DNA of 64,000 nt from Uliginosibacterium gangwonense DSM 18521 (GTDB lineage Bacteria; Pseudomonadota; Gammaproteobacteria; Burkholderiales; Rhodocyclaceae). The notes under the pieces were generated by a model. It searched no databases. It saw only the letters and a program-made list of their open reading frames with translations, and was not told where the DNA came from. A program made the position numbers and the translations under genes. Shown one piece after another: positions 33,262-42,143 of this stretch. Each line of letters begins with the position of its first letter. Position 1 is the stretch's first letter. Where the stretch lies: NCBI RefSeq assembly GCF_000373965.1, contig NZ_KB892857.1, positions 171,576 through 235,575 on the forward strand, read 5' to 3'.

Positions 33262-33911
33262 GCCCAAAGATCGCGGAAAAATTCGTCATCACGGGGCCCG
33301 TCGGGCAGATTGAACTGCTGGTCGACGCCCCCGAGGCCCCCAAGGGCATCGCCCTGGTGGCGCACCCCCACCCCCTGTTTGGCGGCGCCAATACCAACAA
33401 GGTGACCCACACCCTGGCCCGCACACTCAAAGACCTGGGTTATCTGGCACTGCGCCCAAACTTCCGTGGCGTGGGCCTGAGCGAAGGCAGCCACGATCAT
33501 GGCGCGGGCGAGACCGAAGACATGCTGGCGGTACTGGCCTGGGCGCAGCAGCAATGGCCTGCGGCGGGCGAACCCTATGTGCTGGCGGGCTTCTCCTTTG
33601 GCGCCTTTGTGCAGACCAAAGTGGCACATCATCTGGCCGAAGCGGGGCACCCGGCCAAGCGGCTGATCCTGGTCGGCACCGCAGCAGGCTTTATTGAAGG
33701 CGCACGCCAATACGATACCGAGGCTGTGGGGCCAGACACCCTGGTGATCCACGGCTCGCAAGACCAGACAGTGCCGCTGGAAAACGTATTCCGCTGGGCT
33801 GAACCGCTGGAAGTGCCGGTGGTGGTGGTGCCCGGGGCAGATCACTTTTTCCACGGCCGCCTGAACAACATCCGCGACATTGTGAAACGTTCATGTTGCG
33901 AATGCCATTGA
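33258..33911 (+). CDS. Alpha/beta hydrolase (COG2945-like)
   Basis: This 217-residue cytoplasmic alpha/beta hydrolase has AHPHPLFGGANTNKVTHTLA after strand 3, RPNFRGVGLSEGSHDHGAGE, nucleophile Ser in AGFSFGAFV, Asp in HGSQDQTVPL and His in PGADHFFHGRL. This order matches COG2945 predicted hydrolases. The substrate is unknown. The last residues (SCCECH) are Cys-rich, an unusual tail. It overlaps the ferredoxin gene by 4 nt and is followed by a GST gene, so a redox-stress context is plausible. Confidence 0.87.
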   Translation: MSPKIAEKFVITGPVGQIELLVDAPEAPKGIALVAHPHPLFGGANTNKVTHTLARTLKDLGYLALRPNFRGVGLSEGSHDHGAGETEDMLAVLAWAQQQWPAAGEPYVLAGFSFGAFVQTKVAHHLAEAGHPAKRLILVGTAAGFIEGARQYDTEAVGPDTLVIHGSQDQTVPLENVFRWAEPLEVPVVVVPGADHFFHGRLNNIRDIVKRSCCECH

Positions 33912-33960
33912 CCTGTTGCTCCTGTTTCTTTCCTTCTCATTCAACACAAGGAACGCTGCC

Positions 33961-34569
33961 ATGAAACTGATTGCTTCGCTAACCAGCCCCTACGTTCGGA
34001 AGATCCGCGTGGTGCTGCTGGAAAAGAATCTGCCATTTGAATTTCTGAACGATCCGCCCTGGGAAGCGGGTAGCCATGTCAGCGACTACAACCCGCTGGG
34101 CAAGGTGCCCACCCTGGTCAGCGACGCCGGGGAAGTTTTCTTCGATTCCCCCATCATCGCCGACTATATTGAAACGCTGGGTGCCCAACCCGCGTTGCTC
34201 CCTACCGACAGGCTGGAAATCGTGCGCGTCAAGCAACTGGAAGCGCTGGCCGACGGGGTGACTGATGCCGGTGTCGTGTGGTTGCAGGAAACCCGCCGCG
34301 TATCAGAGAAACAGGATGACGCAGTCATCACCCGCCAACGCAGCAAGGTTGACCGTGGCCTGGATGTGCTGGAAAAGAAGATCACCGGGCGTGAGTTCCT
34401 GTATGGCAATAGCCTGAGCCTTGCCGATATTGCCACCGGCTGCGGCCTGTTATGGCTGGATTTCCGCCTGCCGCAATACGACTGGCGCGCCACCCGCCCG
34501 AATCTGGCGGTATATGTCAAACGCCTGTCTGAGCGCCCCGCGTTCGTGCAGACGATCCCTGTCGCCTAA
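33961..34569 (+). CDS. Glutathione S-transferase family protein
   Basis: This 202-residue GST starts at ATG 33961, following an aagga site; the longer frame adds an unrelated hydrophobic lead. The N-terminal thioredoxin-like domain is MKLIASLTSPYVRKIRVVLL with NPLGKVPTLVSDAG and the glutathione-contact DSPIIADYIE. The helical C-terminal domain includes SLSLADIATGCGLLWLDFRL. The SPY near residue 9 suggests a Ser-active or Beta-like bacterial GST. Its 3' end overlaps the convergent ATP-grasp gene by 4 nt. The placement beside a glutathione biosynthesis pair is notable. Confidence 0.92.
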   Translation: MKLIASLTSPYVRKIRVVLLEKNLPFEFLNDPPWEAGSHVSDYNPLGKVPTLVSDAGEVFFDSPIIADYIETLGAQPALLPTDRLEIVRVKQLEALADGVTDAGVVWLQETRRVSEKQDDAVITRQRSKVDRGLDVLEKKITGREFLYGNSLSLADIATGCGLLWLDFRLPQYDWRATRPNLAVYVKRLSERPAFVQTIPVA

Positions 34570-35570
34570 CCCAGGTTGGTGTAGCCCAGCAGATCAAGAA
34601 CCTTTCCCTCCACCTTGCGGTTCTGCCCCTCATAGGGGTAATCGTGAATGTGGAGGGCAGGGTTGAAATTCAGCTCGATAAAGGCATGATTATCGGGCCT
34701 TGGGGCAGCTTGCAGATCCTGGATGATGATATCCGCCCCGCATATCTTCGCCCCGACTGCACGGGCAGCAGCCACCGCTGCGGCCTTGTAGCCAGGATGC
34801 ACAGCGTCAGTATGGTCAACGCTGTCACCACCGGTGCTGATGTTTGAATTCTCCCGCAGCAGAATGCGCTTTCCAGCCGGCACAACGCAGTCAAAATCCA
34901 ATCCTTGCGCAGCAAGATAGGCCGCTTCGGTTTCTGCCAGACGAATCTGCTCCAGCGGGGTGTGATAGCCACTGCCACGCCGTGGGTCACGATTCTTTTC
35001 GGCAACCAATTCCCGGATGCTGCGCAGCCCATCGCCGCAAACATTCGCCGGAATGCGTTGCAGCACGGCCACAGTCTCATCCCCGATCACCAGGAAACGA
35101 TATTCCGGCCCCTGGATAAAGGCTTCCAGCAGCACCATGCTATCCAGCCGCAGGGCCGCCGCCACAGCCTCCTCTGCCTGAAGGGGCGTCCAGTCTGCGG
35201 TCCGCAGGATATACACGCCTTCACCAAAATTGGTTGAACGTGGTTTGATCACCAGCCCCGCCCCATGCAATTGAGGCCACAAAATACGGGTTTCTTCCAC
35301 GCTGCGCACTGCAAACCCATCCGGCACGGGCAATCCGGCTTCCCGCAGGAGCTGCTTGGTGACGCTCTTGTTCTCCATGAGCAGCGCGGCAATATAGGTG
35401 TCAGCCGACGTGCGCGTGGCCTGCTTGATGTATTCAACTTTTGTACCGCGACGCAGGCGCACAAAATTGTCGTCTGCATCCAGTATTTCCACCTCGATCC
35501 CGCGTAATCGTGCCTCGGCAATCAGGAGGCGGGTGGAGAGTTCCAGCGGCGGACATTCAGCCATCATCAT
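34566..35570 (-). CDS. ATP-grasp glutathione synthetase (GshF C-terminal-domain type)
   Basis: This 334-residue ATP-grasp enzyme matches the C-terminal half of bifunctional GshF (GshAB). Landmarks are NKSVTKQLLREAGLPVPDGF, VIKPRSTNFGEGVYIL, FIQGPEYRFLVIGDETVAVL, RIPANVCGDGLRSIRELV, NISTGGDSVDHTDAVHPGYK and FIELNFNPALHIHDYPYEG. It would ligate glycine to gamma-glutamylcysteine. It starts 6 nt after the gshA-like stop with a choice of three consecutive ATGs. In GshF this domain is fused to the ligase; here it is a separate polypeptide. A cyanophycin-synthetase-like activity is less likely given the neighbour. Confidence 0.83.
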   Translation of the reverse strand: MMMAECPPLELSTRLLIAEARLRGIEVEILDADDNFVRLRRGTKVEYIKQATRTSADTYIAALLMENKSVTKQLLREAGLPVPDGFAVRSVEETRILWPQLHGAGLVIKPRSTNFGEGVYILRTADWTPLQAEEAVAAALRLDSMVLLEAFIQGPEYRFLVIGDETVAVLQRIPANVCGDGLRSIRELVAEKNRDPRRGSGYHTPLEQIRLAETEAAYLAAQGLDFDCVVPAGKRILLRENSNISTGGDSVDHTDAVHPGYKAAAVAAARAVGAKICGADIIIQDLQAAPRPDNHAFIELNFNPALHIHDYPYEGQNRKVEGKVLDLLGYTNLG

Positions 35571-35576
35571 TCACGC

Positions 35577-37064
35577 TCAAAGCATTGCCACTGAATCTGC
35601 TGCACAAGCAGCAGGATGCGCTACTGCGTGCAGGAAACGGGCTCCATACGCAACATGCCCCATGCCCAGCGCCTGCATTTCGCTCCAGATGCGCGCCGAG
35701 GGTAGCGCCTCGGGGTGCACCAGTTGGCCTTGCGCCCATTCGATGGCGTTTTCGAAGTCCGGGCTTGCTGCGCCTCGATCCATCAACCGGGCCAGATTAC
35801 GCAGCCGGGTCAAAATATCTGTCGCCAACTCACGCATCAAGACCTTTTCATGCCCCGTGCAGAGCGGCAATTCCGGGTTACGCCCAGAGAGGGCCACGCG
35901 GTGGTGGTTTTCCTGCAGAGTGGCCCATTCTTCCGAGTGAATCGGGGTATCCGGCCCCAGCAGGCAATCAAGCATCAACACCTGGATGAAACGCAGGGTG
36001 AGCAGATCAATGGCTTCTGGCGCGAATGGATTGAGGTCCAGCACACGCACTTCGGCGTAATACACGCCATCGCGCTCCATGGCATCCAGATGCCCTTCAT
36101 TGGGACGGATGCGCCCCTTGAGGCGGATGGCGGAATAGAACTCGCTTTCGGACTGCAGCACATTGCTGTTGATCTGCAAGGGCTGCCCCTGCGGATCAAG
36201 CCCGATCTGAGCGAACTTCTCGCTGGGGGTATGCATCAATGCACGAATGTCCCGGGTGTATTCGGACAGCGAGTTGAAAGACACCGGCATATCACTGAAC
36301 GCCGTATCGGCGTAACCATAGCGGCTCACGCGCAGGGAGGTGGCGTGTGCCTTATGCTCATCAACAAAGGCCTTACAGCCCCGACAGCAGGCTTTGACGG
36401 TCTGCACCTGTTGGCGTACCACTCCGCCGAAGCTCGCATCGGCGGCAGGCGAAGCCCCACTGAGCCAGACCAGCAGCCAGCGGTTGCGCAGGAAATTGCG
36501 GGCAGTGCGGAAATATGCCGCATCCATGTACTCACGGGCCGTGGCGGCCACGCTTTTCTGCTGCAACAATGCCAGCAACGGTGCACCAAACGAGAAATTG
36601 AAATGGATGCCGGAGATCATCTGCATCCGCCGCCCATAGCGGTTTGCAAGCCCGACGCGATACAACTCGCGGCGGCGCCCTTCGGGCGTATCCACAAAAT
36701 GGGCGATGGGGATCTGTGATTCTTCGGGCAGACTTGTGGGCATGCTCATGGGCCACAGATGCTCATCCTGCCCGCGCAGCACGCCTTCCACCTCGTCCTG
36801 GATGCTGCGCAGGTTCAGCAGCGCATCCTCTACCGTGGGGCAAGGTGGCGTGATCAGTTCCAGTTGGCTTTCGGAAAAATCCACCGTCACACGGGCGTTT
36901 TCCAGCTTGTCGCCAAACGCCTGCGGGTGCGGCGTCAGTGCCAGCGTGCCATCGGCTTTCACACGTAAGGCTTCGCGCTCAATGCCAAAGGCCCCGGCGC
37001 GCAGCATGGCTCCCGTGGTGTGCTGCGCCAACCAGTCATGATCGTGCCAAGCAGCGTGTTCCAT
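35577..37064 (-). CDS. gshA: Glutamate-cysteine ligase
   Basis: This is a 495-residue GCS. The ATG at 37064 has an ideal aaggag 6 nt upstream, so the two ATGs further up were rejected. Conserved blocks are GAFGIEREALRVKADGTLAL, VDFSESQLELITPP, ISGIHFNFSF, SRYGYADTAF, DGVYYAEVRVLDLNPFAPEA and LPSARIWSEMQALGMGHVAY, as in E. coli-type GshA and the N-terminal part of GshF. It makes gamma-glutamylcysteine, the first step of glutathione synthesis. It is co-transcribed with the ATP-grasp synthetase that follows 6 nt later. Confidence 0.93.
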   Translation of the reverse strand: MEHAAWHDHDWLAQHTTGAMLRAGAFGIEREALRVKADGTLALTPHPQAFGDKLENARVTVDFSESQLELITPPCPTVEDALLNLRSIQDEVEGVLRGQDEHLWPMSMPTSLPEESQIPIAHFVDTPEGRRRELYRVGLANRYGRRMQMISGIHFNFSFGAPLLALLQQKSVAATAREYMDAAYFRTARNFLRNRWLLVWLSGASPAADASFGGVVRQQVQTVKACCRGCKAFVDEHKAHATSLRVSRYGYADTAFSDMPVSFNSLSEYTRDIRALMHTPSEKFAQIGLDPQGQPLQINSNVLQSESEFYSAIRLKGRIRPNEGHLDAMERDGVYYAEVRVLDLNPFAPEAIDLLTLRFIQVLMLDCLLGPDTPIHSEEWATLQENHHRVALSGRNPELPLCTGHEKVLMRELATDILTRLRNLARLMDRGAASPDFENAIEWAQGQLVHPEALPSARIWSEMQALGMGHVAYGARFLHAVAHPAACAADSVAML

Positions 37065-37131
37065 GGTGTTCTCCTTGATTGCCATCACCCGCCGCGCTGA
37101 ACCCCGCGCAGGCGAATGTATCCCCCATCCC

Positions 37132-37470
37132 TCAGTTGGGCTCAGCGGACACAGTATCTGGTAGTTGTTTCAGAAAATGACGAATTGCCTCAATGGCTTC
37201 CGGATTGACTGCGCACACAGAACTCTGCCCAGACCGTTTCAAAGAGATCAGCCCTGCCGCCTGAAGTTCCTTGAAGTGGTGAGAAATGGTAGAGCGTGAC
37301 AGATCCAGCGAGCAACAAGCCCGCGTAAAGCCTTTGGCCACGCCGCAGCAGCCTTCTTCCAGGCGCTCAGCATCCCCCGCGCCCTGCCACTCGCAGAGCA
37401 TGCGGAAGATGCGCAGGCGCTGTTCATTGGAGAGCGCCTTGAAAATTTTGGCCAAGGATTCGTCGTTCAT
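37132..37470 (-). CDS. ArsR/SmtB-family transcriptional regulator
   Basis: This 112-residue winged-helix repressor starts at ATG 37470 (an ATG 21 nt upstream is also in frame). The fold is clear: KIFKALSNEQRLRIFRMLCE, recognition helix SRSTISHHFKELQAAGLISL and the wing RSGQSSVCAVN. Two Cys pairs, GCCGVAKGFTRACCSLD, lie just before the recognition helix. Their spacing differs from the ELCVCDL site of arsenic sensors, so a metal, sulfur or oxidant sensor is possible. A palindrome touches its start codon, suggesting autorepression. It lies upstream of gshA on the same strand with 67 nt between. Confidence 0.87.
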   Translation of the reverse strand: MNDESLAKIFKALSNEQRLRIFRMLCEWQGAGDAERLEEGCCGVAKGFTRACCSLDLSRSTISHHFKELQAAGLISLKRSGQSSVCAVNPEAIEAIRHFLKQLPDTVSAEPN

Positions 37471-37490
37471 TGTTCTAAAGTATTCGAACA
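37471..37490. promoter_or_regulatory. Candidate operator for the ArsR-type regulator
   Basis: A 20-bp imperfect dyad with arms tgttc and gaaca (about 14 of 20 positions symmetric) abuts the ATG at 37470. A bound regulator would block the ribosome binding and promoter region. Confidence 0.5.
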
Positions 37491-37619
37491 ATCTACCTTT
37501 GTCAAGACAGCCCTGCCCTGAAGGGACGAAGGCCGCTGCCAGGGGACATCACTTAACAAAGCGTGCAAACTGCCGTTAACGTGGACTCGTCCCCACTCAT
37601 AGACTTTGACGTGTAGAAC

Positions 37620-38921
37620 ATGGAATCCGACGCTCAAGAACTCTATGTTGGAACGGAAAACCTGTGCATCGGTATGTACGTCTACATCGACCTGCCTTGG
37701 TTCAGCCATCCATTCAGTTTCAACCAATTCAAGATCCGCTCGGCCGAGCAGATCAGCGTTTTGCGCACGCTGGGCGTCAAACGCTTCCGTTACGACCCCG
37801 ACAAAAGCGACCCGAACCTGGGGCCGATCTCTGCGGCCAACCAGGCTGTGCCTGCCAATGATGCAGTGTGCCCACCAACAGAGGCGCCTCCGCAAGACCC
37901 CGCCCAGGCTGAACGCCTTGAGCGCATGCAGGCGCTGAAAGAACGGCGGGAAAAAATCGGCCAGGTGGAAAAGGCCTTCATCAAGGCCGCCAATATCATG
38001 CGCAACATCAACCGCTCGCTGTTGTCGCGGCCACGGGAATGCCTGGAAGAGGTCGGCGAACTGGTCGATCAGATGACCCGTGCTTTTCTGGAGTCCCCTG
38101 AATTGACCCTGCACGTAATGGGGGAAAAGGCGGGCGGAGAAGAGGTATATTTTCACGGGCTCAACACCTCGATCCTGTCCATGATGCTCTCAAAAGAGCT
38201 GGGTATAACGTTTGAGCAAGGGCGGCTGCTTGGGCTGGGCGCCCTACTTCATGACATTGGCCTGATGGACATTCCAGACCGGGTGCTGAAGAAGTCCTCC
38301 GATGAACTCACCCATGCGGAGAGCGAGCTTCGCAAAATGCATTGCGAGTATGGGCTGAAGATCGGGCAGAAGATCGGGCTGCCAGAACCTGTGCAGGCAA
38401 TCATCTATCAACACCATGAAATGGCCGATGGATCAGGTTACCCCAAGGCACTTAAGGGAAATGCCATCCATCCTCTGGCGCGGATTGTCTCGCTGGTCAA
38501 TTATTATGACAACCTGTGCAACCCGACCGATCTGGCCAAGGCGATCACCCCGCATGAAGCTCTGTCGCTGATGTTCGCGCAGCGGCGCAACAAATTTGAC
38601 GCCCAAGTGCTGCAACTGTTGATCCGCAGCCTGGGAGTATTCCCACCTGGCACAATCGTCATGCTGTCCAACGATGCCTTGGGTGTCGTGCAATCGGTCA
38701 ATCCGAAAAAACCGCTGAGACCATGGGTACTGATATATGACGAATCAGTACCCAAGGAAGAGGCGATCATGATCGACCTGGAGGTGGAGCAGGACATCAA
38801 CATCAGCAAGGCGATCCGGCCCATACAGTTGAGCGCGGCAGTCTATGATTACCTGAGCCCCCGCAAACGGGTCACCTACTATTTCGACTCGGATAGCACC
38901 AGCAAGGCGAAACCTTCATGA
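37620..38921 (+). CDS. HD-GYP domain protein (predicted cyclic-di-GMP phosphodiesterase)
   Basis: This 433-residue cytoplasmic protein has an N-terminal DUF3391-type domain (residues ~8-60, NLCIGMYVYIDLPWFSHPFS), a charged linker, then an HD-GYP domain. The signatures are ALLHDIGLMDIPDRVLKK (HD) and YQHHEMADGSGYPKALKG (GYP). The family hydrolyses cyclic-di-GMP to GMP or pGpG and lowers biofilm or surface attachment. Its stop overlaps the start of a hybrid histidine kinase (ATGA), so the two likely form one signalling unit. Key metal-binding residues appear intact. Confidence 0.93.
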   Translation: MESDAQELYVGTENLCIGMYVYIDLPWFSHPFSFNQFKIRSAEQISVLRTLGVKRFRYDPDKSDPNLGPISAANQAVPANDAVCPPTEAPPQDPAQAERLERMQALKERREKIGQVEKAFIKAANIMRNINRSLLSRPRECLEEVGELVDQMTRAFLESPELTLHVMGEKAGGEEVYFHGLNTSILSMMLSKELGITFEQGRLLGLGALLHDIGLMDIPDRVLKKSSDELTHAESELRKMHCEYGLKIGQKIGLPEPVQAIIYQHHEMADGSGYPKALKGNAIHPLARIVSLVNYYDNLCNPTDLAKAITPHEALSLMFAQRRNKFDAQVLQLLIRSLGVFPPGTIVMLSNDALGVVQSVNPKKPLRPWVLIYDESVPKEEAIMIDLEVEQDINISKAIRPIQLSAAVYDYLSPRKRVTYYFDSDSTSKAKPS

Positions 38922-40840
38922 GCACAGCACTGGAAAGCATTCTTCTGGAACAATCAGAAGAAATTCTGCTTCTGGTGGATGCCGCCTCGCTCAAGATTTG
39001 CGAGGCCAATGCTCATGCATGTTCCGAACTGGGTTACAGCCACGGCGAGTTGGTCGGGAAACCGATCACAGATATTGAATGCGCCTTGAGCGATGTGTTT
39101 TTCTGGGAAGATGTCCGTAGCGGGGGGAACCCGGAGCTGCTCGACGCAGAAGGCATATACAGCACGGCGCGGGGAGAGCTGCTGCCGATCGTCAAAAGCG
39201 TATTGCCCATCCAGCCAAACTGGCTGGTGATTCGCGCCCACAACATCAGAGGGCAGAAACACGCCGAGGAGGAACTCGCACATGTCGCCTCCCAATTGCG
39301 CGCGACCTTGGAAGCGACAATAGACGGTATTCTGGTGATGGATTGCGATATGCATATCACCAATATGAATCGCCGTTTCGCCCTGCTCTGGCAGCTACCC
39401 GACGATCTGCTGCTCAAGGGTGAAGACAGTTATCTGCTGGATTTTCTGGCCATGCAGCTCAATGAGCCATCTCACCTGAAGGAGTTGATGCTCAAGGCCA
39501 ACAGCGAAATGCACGAGGAAACCTTTGACACCCTGTATCTGGTGGATGGACGGGTGTTTGAATGCAAATCGCGCCCTGCACGGTATGCAGAACAAACCAT
39601 CGGGCGGGTATTCTGCTTCACCGACATCACCGCACGCTGTCAGGCAGAAAAGGCACTCGTCGCGGCACGCGATACGGCGGATGCCGCCAACCGGGCCAAG
39701 GGTGAATTCCTGGCCATGATGTCGCATGAGATCCGCACGCCCATGAACGGCATCATCGGCATGGCCCAGTTGCTAGAAGGAACCGCGTTGCAGCCCGAGC
39801 AGCAGGAATATGTGCGCACCATGCGCAGCTCAGGCGAGGCGCTGCTGGCCATTATCAATGACATTCTGGATTATTCGAAGATTGAGGCACGCAAGCTCAG
39901 CCTGGAACACACCCGTTTCAGTCTGAAAACGCTGGTGGACGATATCTCACGCCTGTTCCAGCATTCCGCCCAGGGCAAAGGGCTGGAGTTTAAGGTGGCA
40001 ATGGATGAGACGGCCCCCAATGCCCTGTATGGCGACCCGACGCGACTACGCCAAACCCTCATCAACCTGATCGGGAATGCGCTCAAATTCACTCAGAAAG
40101 GCTCCATTACGCTGGGTGTGCGAGTACTGGAGCGCAAGGCGCCAAGTGTTACGCTGCATTTTTCAGTCCGTGACACAGGCATAGGCATCGCGGCAGACAA
40201 ACTGGCCCATGTTTTCAACCCGTTTGAGCAAGCCGACATGTCGACCACGCGCCGCTTTGGTGGCACCGGGCTGGGGCTATCAATCTGCCGAATGCTATGT
40301 GAATTGATGGGGGGAGAAATCGGCGTCAACAGCAAGGAAGGGGATGGCTCGGAATTCTGGTTCACCGCAAAGCTGACGCTGGCAGAGGAGGTGGCGGGAA
40401 TGGAACACGAAAAAGCGGTCAGCACCGAGAGCGTGTTGCTGCTGGACAAAGACCACCAGATACTGGTGGTGGAGGACAACCAAGTCAATGTACTTGTCAT
40501 CAGCAAGCTGCTGCGCAAACTGGGGGCCAGTAACATTACCGTGGCCTACCACGGCAAAGAAGCACTACAGCGCTGTGAAGCGCAGCGTTTTGACGTTATC
40601 CTGATGGATACCCACATGCCCGTTCTGGATGGCTTGGCGGCAACCCGGGCGCTACGCGAACAAGGTGTGCGCACCCACATCATCGGCGTAAGTGCTGACG
40701 CCATGGCTGATGATCGCAGTACTGCACTTGCCATTGGCATGGATGATTACATCACCAAGCCGGTTTCAATCGATGCCTTGAGTGCCGCATTGCTCAAGTG
40801 GCAGACAAGCACTCAAACAACCACTACCCCCCAGGCTTGA
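38918..40840 (+). CDS. Hybrid sensor histidine kinase/response regulator with PAS domains
   Basis: This 640-residue soluble hybrid kinase has two N-terminal PAS-like regions (about residues 5-115 and 125-235), a HisKA domain with phospho-acceptor His 270 (FLAMMSHEIRTPMNGIIGMA), HATPase with NLIGNALKFTQKG, DTGIGI and FGGTGLGLSI, and a C-terminal receiver with Asp 564 (LMDTHMPVLDG). No transmembrane helix is visible, so it probably senses a cytoplasmic cue such as redox or ligand binding by PAS. Translational coupling to the HD-GYP gene suggests it controls cyclic-di-GMP turnover. Its 3' end overlaps the convergent RDD gene by 17 bp. Confidence 0.92.
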   Translation: MSTALESILLEQSEEILLLVDAASLKICEANAHACSELGYSHGELVGKPITDIECALSDVFFWEDVRSGGNPELLDAEGIYSTARGELLPIVKSVLPIQPNWLVIRAHNIRGQKHAEEELAHVASQLRATLEATIDGILVMDCDMHITNMNRRFALLWQLPDDLLLKGEDSYLLDFLAMQLNEPSHLKELMLKANSEMHEETFDTLYLVDGRVFECKSRPARYAEQTIGRVFCFTDITARCQAEKALVAARDTADAANRAKGEFLAMMSHEIRTPMNGIIGMAQLLEGTALQPEQQEYVRTMRSSGEALLAIINDILDYSKIEARKLSLEHTRFSLKTLVDDISRLFQHSAQGKGLEFKVAMDETAPNALYGDPTRLRQTLINLIGNALKFTQKGSITLGVRVLERKAPSVTLHFSVRDTGIGIAADKLAHVFNPFEQADMSTTRRFGGTGLGLSICRMLCELMGGEIGVNSKEGDGSEFWFTAKLTLAEEVAGMEHEKAVSTESVLLLDKDHQILVVEDNQVNVLVISKLLRKLGASNITVAYHGKEALQRCEAQRFDVILMDTHMPVLDGLAATRALREQGVRTHIIGVSADAMADDRSTALAIGMDDYITKPVSIDALSAALLKWQTSTQTTTTPQA

Positions 40841-41381
40841 CGAATGCAGGGTCGTTGCGTTGTACATCAATCACGGCACTGCCCGCGATCAGGTCATGCA
40901 GGCAGCGGTGATCGGTGATGAATATTGCCAACGCATCAATCAGCGCAATAACGGGGCCAAGGCCTGGAATCAGGACAACGGTATAAAGCAGGCCCTCGCG
41001 CAAAGTCACAAGCTTCCACCAAGGCAGGCGCTGATGCCTTGCATACGAAACAATGCGCGTCCCCAGCAGGCGCTTGCCGATGGTCTGCCCATATTTGACC
41101 AGCAGGTAGCCGTGGACTGCAATAAAAGTCAGCCATGACGCCAACATCGCCCCGATACGGTATCCCCAGCCGGTGCTCTCCAGCACCTGCGGCGCGGCAA
41201 GATGCACGATGGCGCCCCCTGTCAGCAGCAGGGCAGCCTGAAGAAAAGCATCAATCACGCTGCCCAGCCAGCGCCTGAACAGGCTGGTCTGCTCGCCCAG
41301 CCCTGACACATTTTCAAAATGCGGCCGAACAAATGCGCCAGGGCACAGATAAGGGTTATTGTGTACCAACAGCAACTCCAT
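40824..41381 (-). CDS. RDD family membrane protein
   Basis: This 185-residue protein has three to four membrane helices. The RDD signature appears as FRRWLGSVIDAFLQAALLL, followed by the conserved GQTIGKRLLGTRIV segment and the closing DHRCLHDLIAGSAVID. RDD proteins are small transport-like membrane proteins; some act as Na+/H+ antiporters, most are uncharacterised. It has a paralogue immediately upstream on the same strand (61 nt gap), and the pair probably arose by tandem duplication. Its stop codon lies inside the 3' end of the hybrid kinase gene. Confidence 0.85.
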   Translation of the reverse strand: MELLLVHNNPYLCPGAFVRPHFENVSGLGEQTSLFRRWLGSVIDAFLQAALLLTGGAIVHLAAPQVLESTGWGYRIGAMLASWLTFIAVHGYLLVKYGQTIGKRLLGTRIVSYARHQRLPWWKLVTLREGLLYTVVLIPGLGPVIALIDALAIFITDHRCLHDLIAGSAVIDVQRNDPAFVKPGG

Positions 41382-41442
41382 TCAGGTCGGACTGCCATTT
41401 ATCATGCACGCATAATGACAAATGGCTTGTTTGGGCATGAAT

Positions 41443-41955
41443 TTACACTTCAACCACAATTGTACCGGCAATATGGTCATGCAGGCAGCGATGGTCATCG
41501 CGGAAGATGAACAGGGCATTTGGCAATCCCAAAAAAGCACCGACAAAAGGGATCAGCCCTAGTACGGTAAATACACCATGGCGCAGCACCAGAATCTTCC
41601 ACACGGGCAGGATCTGCCGATCGTTTACCGACACAATGCGCATGCCCAACAGGCGTTTGCCAATCGTCTGGCCATTTTTCGCCAGCAAATAGCCATGCAG
41701 GAGCAGGTACATCACAAAGCTGAAGGCAATGGTCAGCACGCCTGCGCCAAAACCGCGCTGCCCTGCCATCGCGGCCTGCCAGGCTCCTGTCGCAAACATA
41801 AAACCAAACAAGAATGGAACCATAAGCAGGCCATCAACCATAGACCCCGCCAAGCGCTTGCCACGACTGGCATACTTTCCTGAATCTTGTGCGGCATACG
41901 CGGCAGTGTTATCAACTTGCGTCCCAGGTGGGGCGTAGGGATTCTGACTACTCAT
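41443..41955 (-). CDS. RDD family membrane protein (paralogue)
   Basis: This 170-residue protein starts with a cytoplasmic Asn/Pro-rich segment (MSSQNPYAPPGTQVDN). RGKRLAGSMVDGLLMVPFLF (RDD box), three or four helices, NGQTIGKRLLGMRIVSVNDR and DHRCLHDHIAGTIVVEV follow. The last two blocks are nearly identical to those of the downstream paralogue. The gene is likely first of a two-gene unit. The substrate is unknown. Confidence 0.87.
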   Translation of the reverse strand: MSSQNPYAPPGTQVDNTAAYAAQDSGKYASRGKRLAGSMVDGLLMVPFLFGFMFATGAWQAAMAGQRGFGAGVLTIAFSFVMYLLLHGYLLAKNGQTIGKRLLGMRIVSVNDRQILPVWKILVLRHGVFTVLGLIPFVGAFLGLPNALFIFRDDHRCLHDHIAGTIVVEV

Positions 41956-42091
41956 GGCGCTTCCTTTGCAGTTTTAGGGAATAGGTGCAGTCCAAAGATC
42001 ATTGTTGACCAGACTGTTGAGAATTTTGCAAAGAAACGTAACTTTTATCTACAGCCGTTGGGCAGTCTGATACACGGTTCGCAGAGAACAA

Positions 42092-42119
42092 AAAAGCAGG
42101 GGCATCTGCCCCTGCTTTT
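42092..42119. terminator. Rho-independent terminator after purD
   Basis: A 12-bp perfect stem (42092-42103 with 42108-42119) has a 4-nt loop, A-runs on the left and Ts on the right. It lies 25 nt past the purD stop (minus strand), where the T-run is strong. Confidence 0.9.
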
Positions 42120-42143
42120 CAGGTGGAACGTTCTACGCCCGCT

